DNA from: Mesorhizobium qingshengii
GTDB lineage: Bacteria > Pseudomonadota > Alphaproteobacteria > Rhizobiales > Rhizobiaceae
Reading direction: 5' to 3'
DNA: 64,000 nt
Assembly (NCBI RefSeq): GCF_027563465.1
Contig: NZ_JAPFQA010000019.1
Location: 1 to 64,000, forward strand
Below, one piece after another: positions 1 to 6,983 of this stretch (position 1 is its first letter; the number at the start of each line of letters is the position of its first letter). The notes under the pieces were generated by a model. It had not been told where the DNA came from. It saw only the letters and a program-made list of their open reading frames with translations, and searched no databases. A program made the translations under genes and the position numbers.

Positions 1-463
1 CATATTTGAACCGCACATTCTGCAGGACCTTCGCCTTCACCTCGACATGAAGCTGCTCGGTAACGGTCTCGCCCATGCGATGCATCTGGCCGGCGCAGCA
101 AGGACACGCCTTCTGATCGTCGGGAAGGTCGTACTCGACACGCTCGCGCGGCAGGTTTTCCGGCAAGGCCTTGCGGCCGCGCTTCTTTCCGGTCTTGCTT
201 TCGACCACTGGCAATCCAGTATCCGGAAGGTCGGCGACATCGTCATCTTCGCCGTCGGCGTCATCCTCATCCGCGGCCTGTTCGGCTTCATTGAAGAGAC
301 GATCAATGTGCTTTTCGCTCTTCGGCGCAAAACGATGCAGTCGTGCAAGCGCCAGCTCTTCCTCGAGTTTGACGACGCGGTCGGCGAGTTGACGGTTCTG
401 CGCCTGCAGCGCAGCAATACGCGCCATCAACTCTTCAACAGTCGGTTCGCCGGGTCGATTCAT
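1..463 (-). CDS. tnpC: IS66 family transposase TnpC, N-terminal part, cut by the window edge
   Basis: This is the start of the large IS66 transposase, which carries out transposition together with the two small proteins encoded upstream. The frame is open from the ATG at 463 to base 1, so only about 154 residues are visible. They show an N-terminal coiled-coil-like segment rich in Leu, Glu and Gln, an acidic linker, a KKRGRK basic patch and a CPCC cysteine cluster followed by the GQMHRMGE segment, all usual for TnpC N-termini. The catalytic domain lies outside the window. The order tnpA, tnpB, tnpC on the minus strand is the standard IS66 layout. Confidence 0.9.
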   Translation of the reverse strand, partial: MNRPGEPTVEELMARIAALQAQNRQLADRVVKLEEELALARLHRFAPKSEKHIDRLFNEAEQAADEDDADGEDDDVADLPDTGLPVVESKTGKKRGRKALPENLPRERVEYDLPDDQKACPCCAGQMHRMGETVTEQLHVEVKAKVLQNVRFKY

Positions 464-517
464 CAGATTCTTGAATCGAAAGCATGCCGCCGCGTCAATC
501 GCTCAATTCGAGAGCCC

Positions 518-871
518 TCAACCGGCAACCTGATATTGCCGCACCGGATGGCGGACCATCGCATCGATATCGATGCCGTCGAGAATCCAGTGCAATTGCT
601 CGGTCGTAAGCGTGACCACCGCTGCCTCCCGGCGCGGCCACCGGAACTTGTCCTCGGTCAGCCGCTTCAGGACCAGCACAAAGCCCGACCGATCGAAGAA
701 CAGGAGCTTCATCCGGTCGCGACGGCGATTGCAGAACGCAAAAACCGCCGCAGCAAACGGATCGAGCGCCATCGTCTCTTGGACCAGAACCGCAAGGCTG
801 TTGATGCCGGCCCGGAAGTCGATCGGCTCGCGGTGCAGGTAGACTTTCAGGTTAGCGCCCAGTCTGAACAT
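518..871 (-). CDS. tnpB: IS66 family accessory protein TnpB (IS66 Orf2)
   Basis: This 117-residue protein is the IS66 Orf2-like accessory protein needed for transposition; its biochemical role is not well defined. It carries the family segments YLHREPIDFRAGI near the N-terminus, RDRMKLLFFDRSGF in the middle and KFRWPRR after it. Its length is normal. Its start overlaps the end of tnpA by about 20 bp, which suggests coupled translation. tnpC begins about 55 bp further on. Confidence 0.93.
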   Translation of the reverse strand: MFRLGANLKVYLHREPIDFRAGINSLAVLVQETMALDPFAAAVFAFCNRRRDRMKLLFFDRSGFVLVLKRLTEDKFRWPRREAAVVTLTTEQLHWILDGIDIDAMVRHPVRQYQVAG

Positions 872-1325
872 GACCCAGTGCTCCGATGGTCGCCGTCAAT
901 GCATCCACATCACCGCATTCCAGCGTCAGCTTCACGCCGTTCGGCAGTGACGCGCTCACCTTGGCTGGAGAGGAAAAAAGCGCAGTCCTTTTCGATGCCG
1001 ACCCACGCACCCCATCGCAAGTCCCCGGCAAATCCACCGCAGCCATGCTGCTCTGTCGCAGCAAGGCCCGATCGGAGGTGCTTTCAATCTGAACCGGGAG
1101 AAACGCCGGTGATGAGGACGGCGGGAGGGACTGGGTCTCCGTGCGCTTCTTTATCCACTTCCGAAGAAGGTTCGCATTGACCCCATGTTCGAGCGCAAGC
1201 CGCGATACCGACACACCAGGCTCAAGGCAGGCCGCGACAAGACGGTCCTTCGATGCGGGGTCGTATCGGCGTCGCCCGTTCCGACCGACAAGCCTCACCC
1301 GCAGCTTCTGCTCATCTTCTTCCAT
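852..1325 (-). CDS. tnpA: IS66 family protein TnpA (transposase Orf1, helix-turn-helix)
   Basis: This 157-residue protein is the first gene of the IS66 element and probably binds the element's DNA. Residues 15-60 form an HTH_Tnp_1-like helix-turn-helix: it reads RRYDPASKDRLV, then a segment ending VNANLLRKWIKK. A Pro/Ser linker and a C-terminal domain containing LPNGVKLTLECGD follow, which is typical of the family. I chose the ATG at 1325 because the conserved part begins there. The frame is open further upstream to 1382, but that part holds no family features and covers a palindrome. Confidence 0.88.
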   Translation of the reverse strand: MEEDEQKLRVRLVGRNGRRRYDPASKDRLVAACLEPGVSVSRLALEHGVNANLLRKWIKKRTETQSLPPSSSPAFLPVQIESTSDRALLRQSSMAAVDLPGTCDGVRGSASKRTALFSSPAKVSASLPNGVKLTLECGDVDALTATIGALGHVQTGR

Positions 1326-1330
1326 AACTT

Positions 1331-1356
1331 GGTGTCCACCTATTTTGGTGGACACC
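1331..1356. repeat. Perfect 10-bp palindrome just upstream of IS66 tnpA
   Basis: GGTGTCCACC at 1331-1340 is repeated inverted at 1347-1356, with a 6-base TATTTT loop. It sits 5 bp upstream of the tnpA start and close to the junction with the L,D-transpeptidase fragment. It may be an operator or hairpin controlling tnpA, or part of the element's end. I could not place the exact IS66 terminus because the other end lies outside the window. Confidence 0.6.
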
Positions 1357-1375
1357 TCATGCATCAACCCACTCA

Positions 1376-1570
1376 ATGGCAAAAGGTGCGGGGAAATTCG
1401 CGCTCACTCTTTATCGGAACGGTCGCGATACCTACTATCGGATTCACGGCACGACAGAGCCTTGGACGATCGGCCGGGCGGTATCCAACGGCTGCATTCG
1501 AATGCTCAATGAGCATGTGGCCGATCTCTATGAACGCGTCCCGATCGGAACGATCGTCGTTGTTCTGTGA
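1376..1570 (+). pseudogene. C-terminal fragment of an L,D-transpeptidase (YkuD domain)
   Basis: The 64 residues hold the YkuD active-site region: YRIHGTTEPWTIG followed by SNGCIRM with the catalytic Cys, then a normal end VGI/PIGT-VVVL. In intact enzymes this domain cross-links peptidoglycan stem peptides by 3-3 bonds in the periplasm. The N-terminal two thirds, including the signal peptide and most of the beta-sandwich, are missing. The reading frame loses family similarity just upstream of 1376, where the IS66 element begins. The simplest reading is that IS66 insertion cut the gene. A translated product from the ATG at 1376 would not fold as the family does. Confidence 0.8.
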
Positions 1571-1845
1571 CACAGAGAAAATGTCATCATCCATGTTCGA
1601 CAGGAGGCTTCGCTGCAGCGCTCTATTGGATACGGCACTCCAAGACGAAATGCGCATCCTGGAGCGTCTTCGTTCCGCTGGTCGAAATCTGCTGGCGGAT
1701 AGGTCCAACGCTTGGTGCCTTACGACGGAAGTGTGAGAGATATTCGCGCGCGCATGCGCTAGATTGGTGTGCCCGCCCAGACAGAAAAGGGAGGGCCCAT
1801 GCCGGGCGGTCGTATGGAACCCGCTAGGAATATGGAGGCAGCAAA

Positions 1846-2262
1846 ATGGGACCGGAAAAAAGTGAAATCAATCGACGGACCGCCGTTTTGATCGCAATAG
1901 TGTCAGCGGTCACGATGTCTGGCGGCTCGACCGAGGCGGAGGAGGCAAAGTTCACGACCCTGACGAGTTTTCAGTTGGCCGAGATGCTGAAGAAAAAGGA
2001 CTTCTTCTTCGTGAACGTGCACACGCCATATGAGGGCGAGATCAGAAATACTGACGCCTTTATTGTCTTCGACAAAATCGCGGATAATCTTGACAAGCTT
2101 CCGAAGGATAGATCTGCAAAGATCGTACTGTATTGTCGAAGTGGGCGAATGAGCGAAATAGCGGCACGGGAGTTGACGCAACTCGGTTTCAGCCAAGTGT
2201 CACATTTATCGGGCGGAATGATCGATTGGAAGAAGACCGGCTACGATATCCTTGAAAAGTAG
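1846..2262 (+). CDS. Periplasmic single-domain rhodanese
   Basis: This 138-residue protein has an N-terminal signal peptide (a hydrophobic stretch up to about residue 30, ending near STEAEE) and one rhodanese domain. The active-site loop is CRSGRM, with Cys as the expected persulfide-forming residue. The domain then runs through ARELTQLGFSQVSHLSGGMIDW, the usual rhodanese C-terminal pattern. Such proteins move sulfane sulfur or act on cyanide, thiosulfate or polysulfide; the real substrate cannot be told from sequence. A clear ribosome site (GGAGG) precedes the ATG at 1846. It stands alone after the IS66 scar. Confidence 0.85.
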   Translation: MGPEKSEINRRTAVLIAIVSAVTMSGGSTEAEEAKFTTLTSFQLAEMLKKKDFFFVNVHTPYEGEIRNTDAFIVFDKIADNLDKLPKDRSAKIVLYCRSGRMSEIAARELTQLGFSQVSHLSGGMIDWKKTGYDILEK

Positions 2263-2436
2263 CGTGCGTGCGGGGAATAGCAACGAGGCTCGGCTGGCAA
2301 ACGGAAGTCAGTCTCGACTTCCTGACGCCTGCGAGGCTTAGAGCTTTGCCTAAGCAGGTCGGCTATATGTGATCTGTAGTCTGGACCTGGGCGGGAGCTG
2401 ACATCCCACGCCCCGAGTTCATGCACATAGCCTGAG

Positions 2437-2463
2437 AAAAAATGTCCGCCTTAGGCGAGACGC
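2437..2463 (-). terminator. Probable rho-independent terminator after the BTLCP gene
   Basis: On the minus strand, just past the stop codon of the BTLCP gene at 2470, the sequence forms a short stem (CGCC with GGCG around a TAA loop, extended by GTC/GAC with one bulge). Six T residues follow directly. The stem is short, so this is a moderate call. Confidence 0.5.
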
Positions 2464-2469
2464 ACGTCC

Positions 2470-3093
2470 CTATTGAACCGCGCCAACCAGGACGGGTTGG
2501 CCTTCACGGATCGAGACCCATTGTCCGGTGTTGTCGATCGCCTGACGCTTCAAGAAAGTATAGTCTGTCTCATCCCACTGGCGGACTTTGTCGGTCAGAT
2601 TGTCCAAGAGATAATCGCCCTTGTCGGTGCGCACCGTCAGCACCGCATGGCCTTCGCCGTCGGGCTTGCGCAGGACAGTGATCAGAAGATCGGCTAGCGA
2701 CATTCCCATGCGGTTCAGTTCACGGCGTTTCTCGAGCACATAGTCCTCGCAGTCGCCGACGCCCCGGTCCGGATAAGCCCAGACCTCATCCTTGCCGTAG
2801 ATGTCCAAGTCACTCATCGGCTTGATCGCGGCGTTGACCTTTGCGGTGACGCTGGTCAGTTCTCTCCACAGCGCGTCGGTCATGGTGGCGGGTGCCAGTT
2901 TGCTTGGGCGAATGGAGCATTCGGCCGGATTGGCCTTGCAAAAATCGTAGTGTCCGATCGGCTGCGAGGTGAGGCCGCCCGTTACCATCGGATGGGCAGC
3001 AACGGCAGACACCGCAGCCAATGCCAAAACTACCAATCCCAACGCAGTCCCGGCAGCCGTGCGCACGATCCGCGCCGTCGAAAAGGAAAACAT
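2470..3093 (-). CDS. Transglutaminase-like cysteine proteinase, BTLCP family
   Basis: This 207-residue exported protein belongs to the bacterial transglutaminase-like cysteine proteinases, the family that includes the periplasmic protease LapG. A signal peptide covers about residues 10-33. The catalytic triad is visible: C115 in GDCEDY, H149 in GEGHAVLTV and D164 in LLDNL. LapG-type proteins cleave large surface adhesins, but no adhesin or LapD-like partner is visible here, so the target is unknown. The length is normal. A CtrA-like box lies about 22 bp upstream of the ATG. It is one of three transglutaminase-fold proteins in the first 23 kb. Confidence 0.9.
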   Translation of the reverse strand: MFSFSTARIVRTAAGTALGLVVLALAAVSAVAAHPMVTGGLTSQPIGHYDFCKANPAECSIRPSKLAPATMTDALWRELTSVTAKVNAAIKPMSDLDIYGKDEVWAYPDRGVGDCEDYVLEKRRELNRMGMSLADLLITVLRKPDGEGHAVLTVRTDKGDYLLDNLTDKVRQWDETDYTFLKRQAIDNTGQWVSIREGQPVLVGAVQ

Positions 3094-3114
3094 TGTCCCC
3101 GCTCGTCCCTGATT

Positions 3115-3131
3115 GTTAACGAAACGTTAAC
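3115..3131. promoter_or_regulatory. CtrA-type box TTAA-N7-TTAAC upstream of the BTLCP gene
   Basis: The palindrome GTTAACG-AAA-CGTTAAC contains TTAA (3116-3119), seven bases, and TTAAC (3127-3131). It therefore matches the known CtrA consensus TTAA-N7-TTAAC exactly and on both strands. It lies 22-38 bp upstream of the BTLCP start on the minus strand. CtrA is the cell-cycle master regulator of Hyphomicrobiales. Binding here is an inference. Confidence 0.65.
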
Positions 3132-3237
3132 GACCATTTACAGTGCGTGTCAATGATGCGGCCCGCCAGATCAGCGGCATGGTTACTGACATGTCTGTGG
3201 CGACTGCGACAAACGGTCGCCGAACACCGAGAGGCGT

Positions 3238-4113
3238 TCAGGCGGCCTTCTTCTCGGCGGAGCCGGTGTTCATCGTGCTCTGCTCGACGGCGTCGATGGT
3301 CGGCCGTTCATAGGACGAGATGGTCTTGCGGCCGAACTCGATCGCCACCTGCGGCAGCGCGCCGTTCATGTAGGCCAGCAGCGTCTGCTTGACGATGATG
3401 TAGAGGCGGTTGTTCTTCTCGCGCACAGTCTTGATCTTGGTGGCGACCGGCCCGACCACCGCATAGGACAGGAAGATGCCAAGGAAGGTGCCGACCAGGG
3501 CAGCGCCAATCAGGCCGCCGAGAATTTCCGGCGACTGGTCGAGCGCCCCCATCGCCTTGACCACGCCAAGCACCGCGGCGACGATGCCAAGCGCCGGCAA
3601 GCCGTCGCCGACCGCCACCAGCGCGTGATAGGCCTTCATCTTGTCGGACTTGATGGTCTGGATTTCCTCGTCCATCAGCGCCTCTATCTCATGCGAGCGG
3701 GCATTGCCGATGATGATGATGCGGCAATAGTCGCAGATGAAGGCCATCAGGTCGTGGTTCTTGAGCACGGTCGGAAAGGCCTGGAAGATCGCCGACTCCT
3801 CGGGGTTGTCGATATGCGCCTCGACCTCGCTGCGCGACTTCGAGCGCAGCTCGCGCATCAGGCTGTGCAGCACGCCGAGCGTTTCCAGATAGTCCTGCTC
3901 TTTCGGCACCGCTTGCTTGAAGGCTTCAAGGATGCCCCTGCCGGTATCCTTGACCGTCTTCATCGGGTTGGCGACCAGGAAGGTGCCCAGTGCCGCGCCG
4001 CAGATGACGACGGCTTCCCATGGCTGGACCAGCACGCGAAGATGGCCGCCCATGGCCATGAAGCCGCCAAGGACGCAGCCGAGCGTCACCACAAGTCCAA
4101 TCAGAATGCCCAC
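3238..4113 (-). CDS. motA: Flagellar motor stator protein MotA, orphan
   Basis: This 291-residue inner-membrane protein matches the rhizobial MotA form. It has two N-terminal membrane helices (residues 1-20 and about 30-50), a long charged cytoplasmic loop with acidic and basic residues for contact with FliG, then two more helices (about 165-190 and 195-225) containing [16 protein letters not shown], and a C-terminal cytoplasmic part. MotA pairs with MotB to form the proton channel driving flagellar rotation. I prefer the GTG start at 4113, which has a GGAAGGA ribosome site 6 bp before it; a TTG at 4128 is also in frame. No motB or other flagellar gene is in the window. Confidence 0.93.
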   Translation of the reverse strand: MGILIGLVVTLGCVLGGFMAMGGHLRVLVQPWEAVVICGAALGTFLVANPMKTVKDTGRGILEAFKQAVPKEQDYLETLGVLHSLMRELRSKSRSEVEAHIDNPEESAIFQAFPTVLKNHDLMAFICDYCRIIIIGNARSHEIEALMDEEIQTIKSDKMKAYHALVAVGDGLPALGIVAAVLGVVKAMGALDQSPEILGGLIGAALVGTFLGIFLSYAVVGPVATKIKTVREKNNRLYIIVKQTLLAYMNGALPQVAIEFGRKTISSYERPTIDAVEQSTMNTGSAEKKAA

Positions 4114-4215
4114 GACAGGTCCTTCCAAATTTCAGGTCAGGATCCTCGAGTATCCCGCGTGTCTTGTGTGAGGCTTGTTGAGCTGCACTGGGGGGTATCC
4201 GCCACCCCGAGAATG

Positions 4216-4857
4216 TCACCAACGCCGCGCAAATATGTTCCCGCTCACGGCTCCAATTGCGGCCAAGCCTGCGATAGCGATCGTATACCACGTGGCAACA
4301 AAAAGCGGCGAGTCGTCCGTGCACTGGGCCGCGTAGAGCGTCGCCGCAATCGCTCCCGCAAATATCCCACAAACCGCGCCTGCAAGGGTCGGCCTCGTCG
4401 GCGCGCCATAGCGCAGGACCGTCTGAAAAATGGCCAGGGGACCGATGCCAATCAGGGGAATGTAGGTCAGGCAAACCATGCTGTTCTTGCCAATCATCCT
4501 CGCCGACCAGACATCCGGAGGAAGAACGAAAAGTTCGACAACCACCGCAATGGCGATGAGGACGGGAGCGATCGCCAAATACGGAATTGCTTTTCGCCAC
4601 GCGTCGTCTGGGCGGGAAAGTGCGCGAGCAGGACCAAACGCACTCGCAGCGAGCGATATCGTCACAACGAACTTGAACAGAAAACGCGGCGTCCGGGCGG
4701 CAGCGAGGATGTCCGGTCGCAGGCCGAGCGTCGCGAAGAAGACGATAGCCGCAATCAGAATTGCCAGTCCCAACGCGCCTAGCCAAACTGTGGAGAGCGG
4801 CACCACAGGCCGTCGAGCGTCTGTAGCCAACGCCCTGATGAGATCACTTGTGTTCAT
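4216..4857 (-). CDS. Anti-sigma factor NrsF family (DUF1109)
   Basis: This 213-residue membrane protein has six hydrophobic segments (about residues 24-46, 57-78, 89-110, 125-147, 155-175 and 185-205) after a short cytoplasmic N-terminus starting with MNTSDLIRALATDARRP. That layout and the N-terminal motif fit NrsF (DUF1109), a membrane anti-sigma factor that holds an ECF sigma factor inactive under non-stress conditions. NrsF genes normally follow their sigma gene and overlap it. Here the upstream 130 bp hold no sigma factor, and IS110 debris lies beyond. The partner may have been lost or lie elsewhere. Confidence 0.85.
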   Translation of the reverse strand: MNTSDLIRALATDARRPVVPLSTVWLGALGLAILIAAIVFFATLGLRPDILAAARTPRFLFKFVVTISLAASAFGPARALSRPDDAWRKAIPYLAIAPVLIAIAVVVELFVLPPDVWSARMIGKNSMVCLTYIPLIGIGPLAIFQTVLRYGAPTRPTLAGAVCGIFAGAIAATLYAAQCTDDSPLFVATWYTIAIAGLAAIGAVSGNIFARRW

Positions 4858-4984
4858 TGCAATTCAGCCCGAGTAGTCGATTAAAGGCGCTGCTCTTACC
4901 ATATTCGTTCAAAGACCCGCCGTGGTTACCTCGATTCATATGTTTAATAGCCGCCGGTGGCCAGCCAGTCTCCAACAGCTCCTA

Positions 4985-5660
4985 ATGACCGTACATCTGA
5001 TAGGCGTAGGTGACACCTGCCAATCGGATCTGGCGGTGGTGCGGCGTGACGGCAAGAGGATTTGGTGCGGCAAATGCCCGTCCGAACCTGATCGCAGAAG
5101 TTCTCCGCAAGCAAGCGCCAGCGGCAAAGCGGGTGGTGTGAGACCGGTCCTTTGTCAGTGTGGTTCTACCACGCCTTGAGCGCAGAAGGGCTTCCGGCGA
5201 TCTGCATCGACGCCCGGCATGCCAAGGCCGCGCTCGACATGGCGCCCAAGAAGACTGACGCCAATGATGCCGATGGCCTGGCACATCTGGCTGAGGTTGG
5301 CTTCTACGGTGAGGTACGGGTGAAGGGCTATGACAGCATGCTGATCCGCACGCTCGTCGCCGCGCGGACAAGGCTGGTCAGGATCACGACCGAGCTGTCC
5401 AACCAAATCCGCGGGCTCATGAAGACGTTCGGGCTGGTGATTCCACGAACGCCCTCCAACCCGCTCTGGACGATCACCGACATCGCAGCAGCCGCCGAGA
5501 TCACCCACAAGGCCTGCGCCAAGCTGGCGGTCGACTCGACCTGCGCCTTGCCGGTCCACGCCCGCCCGCTGACCCTGGGCGCCGACATCGTCATGCATGC
5601 CGCGACCAAGGACGATGACTTCCGGGGCCGCATCAAGACCGTGCCGGCGGGTGGATGGGG
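4985..5660 (+). pseudogene. Decayed IS110 family transposase
   Basis: Segments of an IS110 transposase appear in order but in different frames. The N-terminal part (LAVVRRDGKR, then AIAEVLRKQAP) runs into a stop near 5139. It resumes in another frame as ETGPLSVWFYHAL, followed by ICIDARHAKAALDM, KTDANDADGLAHL and NQIRGLMKTFGL, which are the family's conserved RuvC-like core. The second half is shortened and ends around KTVPAGGWG, where the C-terminal transposase domain with the catalytic Ser should begin. At least two frameshifts and a C-terminal loss make it inactive. Confidence 0.85.
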
Positions 5661-5803
5661 CTTTTCGCATGCTGCGCTTCCGCTTGGTGTTCAAGCCTTT
5701 GCTTCGATCAGGCTTTTACGATCTGTTTAGGTTAACCACACGTATCGCATTTGAGACAAAATCGAGACAAGAGACCTCGCTAAGCCGCTTCTGACATCCC
5801 CTC

Positions 5804-6115
5804 ATGAGCGAGCTCCAAATGCGTCACATTGACCGTCTTCCATTCATCTTTGCCGCAGTCCTGTTCCTGCTTGCGTGGTTATTGGGTTTTCCGATGCGTG
5901 CCCAATCCGCGCCGCTTGAGGATGTCCAATGCACCGGTGATTTTGGATGCCGCGAGCGGCAAGACACTTTATCAGGACGGCATTTGTGACCAGCGTTTCA
6001 GCCCGGCCTCGACATTCAAGGTCCCCCTTGTCCCTCATAGGGTATGGGAATCCTGGACGACGAGAGCGCTGGCTCCGGTTGTCTGAACAGTTTCCCGCGA
6101 ACTATAAGTGGGGTT
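5804..6115 (+). pseudogene. Class D (OXA-type) beta-lactamase remnant with frameshifts
   Basis: An ATG at 5804 starts a good signal peptide (FIFAAVLFLLAWLLG). After a shift near 5935 the frame continues as VILDAASGKTLYQDG, then FSPASTFKVPL, which carries the class D STFK active-site motif. A second shift near 6045 leads to MGILDDESA, the next family segment. After about 6115 similarity ends, so the SxV and KTG motifs are missing. The intact enzyme would hydrolyse beta-lactams in the periplasm. Two frameshifts and loss of the C-terminal half mark it as dead. Confidence 0.8.
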
Positions 6116-6233
6116 CGGCCGGGTTTCATTGATTCGATTGCGCCGGGTGTCGGGCGTGAAGCAGGGAGGGCGATAGCCCGAGCGTAGTCGCATCCAACAC
6201 CCGGCGGCGGAAAATTCATGCCGCCGCCATGGT

Positions 6234-6627
6234 CGCGGCTTCATCATGTATGCGCGTTCAGGCGGGAGCCTTATCGCGCTTGGTGGCCCGATCGGGCCGG
6301 TGGAGGGCGCCAAGCTCGCCTGGGCCTTTCACGATCTTGCCGACCGTTCGGCTGTCCGCACCGCCTTTTATGGCGTGGAGCCGGACCAACTGCCATGTAT
6401 CTCGACATGGGCCTGGTCACACTGAAGCATGGCGAAGTCGCGCGCGTCGATTTAGCCGCGTTCAATCTCGACGGCCTGCGCCGCCAGCCGCTCCGCTACG
6501 CCGATCGCCGCGCCGAAAAGGACGGTCTGGTCTTCGAGGTCGTCGAGGCCAACGACGTGGCGCCACTGCTTGGCGAATTGCGACAGGTGTCGGACGCCTG
6601 GCTGGAGATGAAAGCGGGCAGCATCCC
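6234..6627 (+). pseudogene. MprF/LpiA-type phosphatidylglycerol lysyltransferase fragment
   Basis: From 6234 one frame reads GFIMYARSGGSLIALGGPIGP and onward to FYGVEPDQLP. After a shift near 6400 the next frame reads YLDMGLVTLKHGEVARVDL, then RRAEKDGLVFEVV and VSDAWLEMKAG. These are consecutive segments of the cytoplasmic DUF2156 (GNAT-fold) domain of MprF/LpiA, which transfers lysine from tRNA to phosphatidylglycerol and lowers sensitivity to cationic peptides. The membrane domain and the end of the catalytic domain are missing. It lies directly after the beta-lactamase remnant. Confidence 0.75.
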
Positions 6628-6983
6628 GGTCCATTTGCGGGTTTTGGGCCGTTGCTTTGCCCGACCTTCCTACCCCTATCCCATAGCCCTGGGGGCTACA
6701 GTTCTCCTCGACAAGGTAAAGAAACCGGTCCGAGGCGTCGGCGACAACGGTTCGGCGGAATAGACCGAGAGGGAACTCCACCTGCGGCAGGTAGGCCGGG
6801 TCGACCGAAAAGGGCTCCGATGATCTATGGGGCAATGGCCACTTGGGGAGCGAAAGCGACGCTCGTTCCAAAGCCAGCCAGCGCAATTCGAACGACCTCT
6901 GTAACCTTTGTTTACGGGCTCTTCATGACATCCACCTAGGCTTTACCCTATTTGTGCCTGTTGATAATGTGCAAGGGCAGAGA
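6628..6983. other. Gap of 356 bp without a recognisable gene
   Basis: No frame here resembles a known family. It follows decayed pseudogenes and probably contains the promoter of the downstream lytic transglycosylase, but no convincing -35/-10 pair stands out. Confidence 0.4.

Noticed and set aside
3625-4782. Plus-strand open frame of 385 codons
   Set aside because: It lies antisense to motA and the NrsF gene, with no recognisable domain.
4858-4984. Possible end of an ECF sigma factor before the NrsF gene
   Set aside because: Translated frames here show none of the sigma region 4 motifs.
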